Positions 36,620 through 40,515 of a DNA stretch of 40,515 nucleotides are shown here, in pieces; within the stretch, counting starts at the first letter, position 1; every line of letters begins with the position of its first letter. The notes under the pieces are model-generated. The model was not told where the DNA came from. It worked only from the letters and a program-made list of their open reading frames with translations, and did not search any database. The stretch spans positions 1 through 40,515 of the IMG/VR virus record IMGVR_UViG_3300032285_003308; one strand, 5' to 3'. The DNA comes from a virus. The translations under genes were made by a program, and so were the position numbers.

Positions 36620-36848
36620 CATTTTACCATTACGATGGATAGGAAATATCTGTGGAGGGTTTGCAGGTAATCATATAGTAAAGTGTGTTAATTTAGACGA
36701 AGATCAAGAATATGGTATTCGCTATAGGTACCATGCAAAAATGTACAAAATTCTTAATAAACCTTACGAATTGTGGGGAACCTATTACACCATAGATATG
36801 AAAGCATGGAGAGATTCTTTAACAGATAGCGAGTCGATAGACTCGTAG
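36585..36848 (+). CDS. Small basic protein, start uncertain
   Basis: 87 residues from the ATG at 36585, inside the preceding gene; an in-frame TTG at 36534 is less likely. The conserved-looking part is GNHIVKCVNLDEDQEYGIRY and KMYKILNKPYELWGTYYTI. Confidence 0.45.
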   Translation: MINHSTKHQRTSILPLRWIGNICGGFAGNHIVKCVNLDEDQEYGIRYRYHAKMYKILNKPYELWGTYYTIDMKAWRDSLTDSESIDS

Positions 36849-36923
36849 GTTTGTTTTGATATCTCTATTTTGCGCCGAACTTTAAAACTTGAATTTGCTC
36901 GAAGTTATTGGTATACTAGGAAT

Positions 36924-37091
36924 ATGAACAAAATTTATCGATCATTTATTAATGGTGCCCCGTTTTTAATCGGAACCGCTCTTATCACATCCGCCATTCA
37001 CAAGCCCGTAAATGGCTGGCAAGTTGCATTTTGTGCACTAGCCCTTCTTAATAGTATTAAGTATCTTATTGATTATGAATACAAGGAGTAG
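36924..37091 (+). CDS. Two-span small membrane protein
   Basis: 55 residues from the ATG at 36924, 6 nt after TGGTATACT (leaderless). FLIGTALITSAIHKPVNGW and VAFCALALLNSIKYLI form two helices. Could be a holin-like or membrane-stress protein. Confidence 0.6.
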   Translation: MNKIYRSFINGAPFLIGTALITSAIHKPVNGWQVAFCALALLNSIKYLIDYEYKE

Positions 37092-37092
37092 C

Positions 37093-37260
37093 ATGAAAAA
37101 GTCTAATAAGGCTGCCTCTCAAAGAGGACAAAAAAGAGCCGTAAAAAATAAAAAGCGTCAACAAGAACATCCAAGAGTCTCAGCATTTGAGAAAAAGTTG
37201 GCTCTTAAAAGGCTTATGATTGTTCAAGAGTATTTAAAGAGTATGCGTAAAGATGCTTAA
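37093..37260 (+). CDS. Highly basic protein
   Basis: 55 residues, about 40% Lys/Arg (KKSNKAASQRGQKRAVKNKK). AAGGAG precedes the ATG at 37093. Probably binds nucleic acid. Overlaps the next gene. Confidence 0.6.
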   Translation: MKKSNKAASQRGQKRAVKNKKRQQEHPRVSAFEKKLALKRLMIVQEYLKSMRKDA

Positions 37261-37381
37261 GTTTTTATGGGGAATGTTCTTTGGATATATCGTTTGCTCA
37301 GTATATACCTCTCTATGGCTATTTAGCAAGGGATATTTGTCAGCCAATGATGTACCCGATAACCCTGATCGTATGGTATGA
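37253..37381 (+). CDS. Small membrane protein
   Basis: 42 residues; MLKFLWGMFFGYIVCSVYTS forms a membrane helix, then a polar tail. Starts 7 nt before the previous stop. Confidence 0.5.
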   Translation: MLKFLWGMFFGYIVCSVYTSLWLFSKGYLSANDVPDNPDRMV

Positions 37382-37388
37382 TTGATAC

Positions 37389-37520
37389 ATGATAAAGAAA
37401 ATTTATAAGTGCAACGAGTGTAAAACCATCATTACCATTGAAACTGAGGTTCATGAACTTCCAGATTCAATCATGTGTCCATGTGATACACCTATGGAGT
37501 GGTTGGCTAAAGATATTTAA
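37389..37520 (+). CDS. FmdB-like small zinc protein
   Basis: 43 residues: YKCNECKTIITI and IMCPCDTPMEW give CxxC...CxC, as in FmdB/regulatory zinc ribbons. ATG 6 nt after TATGAT (leaderless). Its end overlaps the convergent oxygenase gene by 4 nt. Confidence 0.6.
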   Translation: MIKKIYKCNECKTIITIETEVHELPDSIMCPCDTPMEWLAKDI

Positions 37521-38068
37521 TACATTCTAAAGTTAATATCGTCTGTAAACCACATGGGTATTGCATATCTATTCTGTGTTGTTTCTTTTACTTTATGAAC
37601 AGATTTTTTATCCCTGCAATTAAAAAATACAAAGTCACACGCTTCTGGTTTATATTCTATTCCTAACTTTGGAAAAGATATTTCGCCACCAACTTCTTGT
37701 GTGTTAAGATAAATAATGCCACTGTACTTGTAGTGCATACTCATACCGCCGTCTGTATCCCTATGTGCAAGTACATTCGATCCTGGAATTTGTTTTGAAA
37801 GCCAGAGAGTGGAAAGAAATATTTCGCTGCAATCATTATGTTTATCTTTAATTAAATCAATTGCACCAAAAGCATGCTTTTTTACTAATTGTCCTATTTG
37901 TCCTAATTCATCTACTTTGCCAGTTGTGCCATTGAAATTATCTATACCAAAACGAATCAATCTTCTTTTAATTGAATCATTATTTTGATGATCATTTTGT
38001 TCTATAAAATCAATAATTAACTTAGCATCTTCTTTGCTAATAAAATTTTTTATACTAAACAATTCCAT
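37517..38068 (-). CDS. Prolyl-4-hydroxylase-like 2OG-Fe(II) oxygenase
   Basis: 183 residues. LAHRDTDGGMSMHYKYSGIIYLN carries the HxD iron ligands; GGEISFPKLGIEYKP the middle strand; HKVKETTQNRYAIPMWF the distal His and 2-oxoglutarate-binding Arg. This is the complete iron-and-cosubstrate set of a P4H-type dioxygenase, compact like phage and bacterial versions. It likely hydroxylates a protein residue. The ATG is 5 nt after TGATATAAT. It sits 11 nt from the GlcNAc transferase gene and is probably cotranscribed with it. Confidence 0.8.
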   Translation of the reverse strand: MELFSIKNFISKEDAKLIIDFIEQNDHQNNDSIKRRLIRFGIDNFNGTTGKVDELGQIGQLVKKHAFGAIDLIKDKHNDCSEIFLSTLWLSKQIPGSNVLAHRDTDGGMSMHYKYSGIIYLNTQEVGGEISFPKLGIEYKPEACDFVFFNCRDKKSVHKVKETTQNRYAIPMWFTDDINFRMY

Positions 38069-38079
38069 AATTTATTATA

Positions 38080-39024
38080 TCATTTCTCAAAATTATGTCT
38101 TACAATGTTTTTAACTTTTTCTAAATAAAATTGCTCAAATCCAAGTTCTTTCCACCAGGAGTATGGGGTTCTTTTGGCATTTAAAACTTTAAAATATAAA
38201 CTATCATTAAAAAAGAAATTATAATACATTTCTTGAGATGCTTCAAGGCTATCAGATGCAACTTCAGATGATAAACTCTTATTTAGTACATGCTTTTCAC
38301 CGTAAACTATTTGATTATAGTCTACATTGTCATGTGATATATTATTAAAGTGTTTAGTGTAATAAATATCATACCCCATTAAATATGCTATAAAACTATC
38401 ATATGTTTCTTCCATAAGCATTTCTGAAAGACCATTATATCTTTGCTCTTTAATAAAGTTTTTATCACAAAATATAAAGCCTCCAGCCATCATCTCTGCT
38501 TTATAAAATTTATTTAAAATTTTATGCTCTTCATGTCCTTCTACTTCTGTATACCAGTCAAGTCCCAATCTTTTCATTTGAGGATTTGGAGATGCCGTTC
38601 CAATTTGCCACTTATAAATAGTTTCTTTATTATAATGTCCAAGATCGGTAGATAGATATTTAGATAGGATCACTTTTTCATGAGTTAAATCTTTTAATTC
38701 TTGCAAATCATTAATAAGATTTGTATCCCAACCCTTTAAAAAAAATGAGTGTGAATCGATTTGCAAAAAATAATCATGATCTCTCATTAACATTCTGAGA
38801 ACCGATCTTGTTTTTTGTAGTCCTGGCCTATTTGATACTGATGATTCTAAACATATAATTTTGTCTGGATGCACAAAAGAAATATCTGGCTTTTCAACTT
38901 TTTCATAAAATGTAGCAATGCCAAAATAAATATCGTCTGGATTATCAGCGTTATCTAAACAACTTTTAATAGTTCTGGCAAGAAAAGGATCTTCGTACGA
39001 TGCTATTGACACATAAATGGACAT
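38080..39024 (-). CDS. PF11397-like GlcNAc transferase (Skp1-GnT family)
   Basis: 314 residues from the ATG at 39024 (a TTG at 39033 is in frame; MSIYVSIASY matches the family start better). IYVSIASYEDPFLARTIKSC, NRPGLQKTRSVL, DYFLQIDSHSFFLKGWD with the metal-binding Asp-x-His, GGFIFCDKNF, then LMEETYDSFIAYLMGYDIYY and a final His (ISHDN) follow this GT family in order. In Dictyostelium the family adds GlcNAc to hydroxyproline of Skp1, and the partner next door here is a P4H-like enzyme. Acceptor unknown. TATAAT about 8 nt upstream of the ATG. Confidence 0.8.
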   Translation of the reverse strand: MSIYVSIASYEDPFLARTIKSCLDNADNPDDIYFGIATFYEKVEKPDISFVHPDKIICLESSVSNRPGLQKTRSVLRMLMRDHDYFLQIDSHSFFLKGWDTNLINDLQELKDLTHEKVILSKYLSTDLGHYNKETIYKWQIGTASPNPQMKRLGLDWYTEVEGHEEHKILNKFYKAEMMAGGFIFCDKNFIKEQRYNGLSEMLMEETYDSFIAYLMGYDIYYTKHFNNISHDNVDYNQIVYGEKHVLNKSLSSEVASDSLEASQEMYYNFFFNDSLYFKVLNAKRTPYSWWKELGFEQFYLEKVKNIVRHNFEK

Positions 39025-39034
39025 TTGATACAAT
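39006..39034 (+). promoter_or_regulatory. Promoter of the tRNA array
   Basis: TTGACA-17 bp-TACAAT, extended -10 (TGATACAAT), with a start point about 2 nt before tRNA-Glu. Overlaps, divergently, the TATAAT of the glycosyltransferase gene. Confidence 0.75.
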
Positions 39035-39042
39035 TATAGCAT

Positions 39043-39114
39043 GGCCCTATCGTCTATCGGTTAGGACCCCAGATTTTCAATCTGGCAAGACGGGTTCGAC
39101 TCCCGTTGGGGCTA
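39043..39114 (+). tRNA. tRNA-Glu (UUC)
   Basis: Anticodon stem CCAGA/TCTGG with loop TTTTCAA; T arm ACGGG-TTCGACT-CCCGT; acceptor GGCCCTA/TGGGGCT with a G-U first pair; discriminator A. Confidence 0.9.
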
Positions 39115-39204
39115 CGATACTAAGGTTGCGTTGCAGGTGTAGAGACTGACTCCCGACGGGGACAACTGGAGGACAACGGGCGATAGTAAATCCTCATGTA
39201 TCAT

Positions 39205-39240
39205 GATTAATAAGTTAGTCTGCTCGTAGACTTATTAATC
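39205..39240 (+). repeat. 11-bp inverted repeat in the tRNA array
   Basis: GATTAATAAGT and ACTTATTAATC with 14 nt between, directly 5' of the UAA-anticodon tRNA; possible RNase processing signal or RNA helix. Confidence 0.6.
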
Positions 39241-39244
39241 GCTA

Positions 39245-39317
39245 GTCCTTCTAGCCCAGCGGTAGAGGCAGACGACTTAAAATCGTCACAGCATTGGTTC
39301 GAATCCAATGAGGGACA
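39245..39317 (+). tRNA. tRNA with UAA anticodon but short variable loop
   Basis: Acceptor GTCCTTC/GAGGGAC, anticodon stem GACGA/TCGTC with loop CTTAAAA (anticodon TAA at 39278-39280), variable region ACAGC, T arm ATTGG-TTCGAAT-CCAAT, discriminator A. UAA would read Leu UUA, yet a normal tRNA-Leu has a long variable arm. Charging identity is therefore uncertain. Confidence 0.8.
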
Positions 39318-39470
39318 CTCGAAGTACAGATCTGAACAATTTGTGCTAAGATAGTGATTACTAATAAATTGTTCTACCTGCATCATACGAAGTGGTTCAG
39401 CACGATGGAGATTGCTCTGCAGAAGTAGATAGGTAATTACAGTCAGCGGGAATTCCCACGGCTGACACTT

Positions 39471-39541
39471 AGGGTCTAAGTGTTACGGAAGCACTACCGT
39501 CTCCAAAGCGGTAAGCCTAGGTTCGACTCCTAGAGACTCTG
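39471..39541 (+). tRNA. tRNA-Trp (CCA)
   Basis: Acceptor AGGGTCT/AGACTCT, D arm GTGT/GCAC, anticodon stem ACCGT/GCGGT with loop CTCCAAA, T arm CTAGG-TTCGACT-CCTAG, discriminator G. Confidence 0.85.
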
Positions 39542-39719
39542 CGGTGTAGTGACTAACACTCGGTTATATCAATCGTGAATAAGATATGTAGGCACTGGCC
39601 CGAAGGCTAAGACTGTACTAACTTTACAGATGTGGAGTAGGATCCACGTAGTTGCTACTACTCGTAGGATATCTTGTGCAGAGTCGGTAAGGGGGATCTA
39701 GTCAATCCCTGCTTACATT

Positions 39720-39802
39720 GGAAATATGGCAGAGTGGTCGAATGCAACGGTTTGCTAAATCGTAGATCGAAAGATCCATAGGTTCGAATCCTATTGTTTC
39801 CG
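39720..39802 (+). tRNA. tRNA-Ser (GCU)
   Basis: Acceptor GGAAATA/TGTTTCC, anticodon stem ACGGT/ATCGT with loop TTGCTAA, long variable arm (GATCGAAAGATC), T arm ATAGG-TTCGAAT-CCTAT, discriminator G. Confidence 0.92.
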
Positions 39803-39806
39803 CTTT

Positions 39807-39877
39807 TCCCAGATCGTCTAACGGTAGGACATCGCCCTTTGGAGGCGAGTATCTTGGTTCGAATCCAGGTCTGGGAG
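39807..39877 (+). tRNA. tRNA-Gln (UUG)
   Basis: Acceptor TCCCAGA/TCTGGGA, anticodon stem TCGCC/GGCGA with loop CTTTGGA, discriminator G. 4 nt after tRNA-Ser. Confidence 0.9.
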
Positions 39878-39881
39878 CAAG

Positions 39882-39910
39882 TTGACTTTTAGTTAACTTA
39901 ACTGTATACT
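39882..39910 (+). promoter_or_regulatory. Promoter of the 39917 operon
   Basis: TTGACT-17 bp-TATACT, then 6 nt to the ATG (leaderless). Confidence 0.75.
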
Positions 39911-39916
39911 GAGTAT

Positions 39917-40078
39917 ATGAGTAAAAAGATTAAATATATGACATACGATTTTTTTGGTGAAGAATGGTCTGGTAATTGTGGTGCTTGTGGACTAGAATTA
40001 TTTGCACCAACAAAATCAGAATATTTGATGCAGTATTCTATTCATACACACTCTGATAGTTGCTTAGGAGGCTACTAA
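39917..40078 (+). CDS. Small zinc-finger protein
   Basis: 53 residues: NCGACGLELF and HTHSDSCLGGY, a CxxC...H-x-H...C site. Leaderless ATG. TAATG overlap with the next gene. Confidence 0.65.
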   Translation: MSKKIKYMTYDFFGEEWSGNCGACGLELFAPTKSEYLMQYSIHTHSDSCLGGY

Positions 40079-40164
40079 TGATTCACTCTTTATTTTTAAT
40101 TCCCGCTTTTGTTATGGGGTATGTTTGCTGCTATATTGCAATGACCTATAAGGTTGATCAATAA
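40078..40164 (+). CDS. 28-residue membrane peptide
   Basis: SLFLIPAFVMGYVCCYIAM is one membrane helix with two cysteines. TAATG overlaps at both ends support translation. Confidence 0.5.
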   Translation: MIHSLFLIPAFVMGYVCCYIAMTYKVDQ

Positions 40165-40331
40165 TGGCTTGCTCATGCGGTTATTCAACCGATATGCCAA
40201 ACTGCAATGGAACACATAAAGTTGTCAAAAAGGTTCGTTCTGATATTGCCGATAAAGTCGTGGAATGGATTGCAACACGAGATCTTTGGACAGATCAAGA
40301 ACTGATTGATTTTATTAAAAATGGCAAATAA
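40164..40331 (+). CDS. CDGSH-like iron-sulphur mini-protein
   Basis: 55 residues. CSCGYSTDMPNCNGTH fits the 2Fe-2S CDGSH motif C-x-C-x(n)-P-x-C-[DN]-G-x-H, with Asn in place of Asp, followed by a helical tail (ADKVVEWIATRDLW). Role may be redox or cluster transfer. Overlaps the next gene by 11 nt. Confidence 0.65.
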   Translation: MACSCGYSTDMPNCNGTHKVVKKVRSDIADKVVEWIATRDLWTDQELIDFIKNGK

Positions 40332-40485
40332 CATTAAGTATTTTATTAAAACTTTAAAAGAAGTTGTTAAACAGATTATTTGTAAACATGAAGAAACCTA
40401 TGATGCATCATGTCCTTTTACTATGAGAACATATACTAGTTGTATCAAATGTAGTAAAAGAATTAAGTCAGTATCAAATCTATAA
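40321..40485 (+). CDS. Small Cys/His protein
   Basis: 54 residues; Lys-rich helix then CKHEETYDASC and SCIKCSKR, a possible zinc site. ATG lies in the end of the CDGSH-like gene. Confidence 0.55.
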   Translation: MANNIKYFIKTLKEVVKQIICKHEETYDASCPFTMRTYTSCIKCSKRIKSVSNL

Positions 40486-40491
40486 GGTCAG

Positions 40492-40515
40492 ACACCAGTA
40501 GCCAAGTTGGTTAAG
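40492..40515 (+). tRNA. Partial tRNA, 5' end
   Basis: ACACCAG-TA-GCC-AAGTTGGTTAAG reads as acceptor, positions 8-9 and D arm (AGTTGGTTAA loop). Cut by the window edge, so the anticodon is not visible. Confidence 0.5.

Larger units (their letters stand above)
39115..39719 (+). ncRNA. Large structured non-coding RNA interspersed with tRNAs (GOLLD-like candidate)
   Basis: Leaving aside the two embedded tRNAs there is no ORF, the GC content is visibly higher than in flanking genes, and helices are dense: GATTAATAAGT/ACTTATTAATC (39205/39230); GAACAATT/AATTGTTC near 39333/39368; TACCT/AGGTA enclosing 39375-39435; GTCAGC/GCTGAC; AAGATAT (39581) with ATATCTT (39669) enclosing four hairpins; GTAAG-GGGGAT/ATCCC-TG-CTTAC (39687-39716). 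GOLLD RNAs are large, phage-borne and linked to tRNAs, so they are the best known comparison; assignment is inference. Confidence 0.5.

Noticed and set aside
39115-39204. An additional tRNA between tRNA-Glu and the UAA tRNA
   Set aside because: No cloverleaf with T loop and matching acceptor could be formed.
1-40515. Insertion sequences, integrase or att sites
   Set aside because: No transposase, integrase or paired terminal repeats were seen; a tRNA-overlapping att site cannot be judged without the host genome.

Overview
The window looks like part of the genome of a tailed phage infecting a low-GC actinobacterium, plausibly a freshwater lineage. The clues are a GP88-family protein and a DUF932 protein of the sort common in actinobacteriophages, a class II ribonucleotide reductase, a tRNA array, CRP/GlxR-like operator sites, and very many start codons placed about 6 nt after a -10 box (leaderless mRNAs, common in Actinobacteria). 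No plasmid, IS or CRISPR signature was seen. The host assignment is inference.

Layout. 1-1128: N-terminal part of B12-dependent ribonucleotide reductase (minus strand, runs off the left edge). 1218-6139 (minus): a putative modification block with three paralogous 2-oxoglutarate-oxygenase-like proteins, a glycosyltransferase-like protein and three beta-clip-like proteins. 6146-20645 (minus, except one gene): adhesion and tail-fibre modules. These include two proteins ending in an identical-length Hint (intein-like) domain preceded by FGVFGFSP repeats, a 979-residue fibre, three BppU-like proteins that each open a small cassette, a collagen-like fibre and an SGNH-hydrolase-like protein; a secreted lysozyme-fold protein lies on the plus strand. 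20850-23142: holin-like membrane protein, DHH-like phosphoesterase and cysteine-rich small proteins.

23295-37520 (mostly plus): a mosaic of about 45 small genes in short operons, many joined by TAATG overlaps, separated by regulatory intergenic blocks. The blocks reuse a small vocabulary: the palindrome GGGACGTCCC, CGACACGCC, TGTCCGATTTATC, CRP-like TGTGA-N6-TCACA sites 62-82 bp upstream of predicted start points, promoters of the form TTGACt-17-TGnTAnnnT, and a 3'-UTR mini-pseudoknot found six times. Two clusters of DnaA boxes (23.9 kb and 34.8 kb) are candidate origins. 37517-39024 (minus): a prolyl-hydroxylase-like oxygenase next to a PF11397-like GlcNAc transferase. 39043-39877: five tRNA-like genes (Glu, a UAA-anticodon tRNA, Trp, Ser, Gln) embedded in about 600 nt of strongly structured non-coding RNA. 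39917-40515: small zinc or iron-sulphur proteins and the start of another tRNA.

How it may fit together (inference): the left and centre build virion fibres; the oxygenase/glycosyltransferase pairs could hydroxylate and glycosylate fibre proteins such as the collagen-like one; Hint domains could process or ligate adhesin ends; the plus-strand small genes are early host-takeover functions under host CRP-type control. Most small proteins have no function recognisable from sequence alone.
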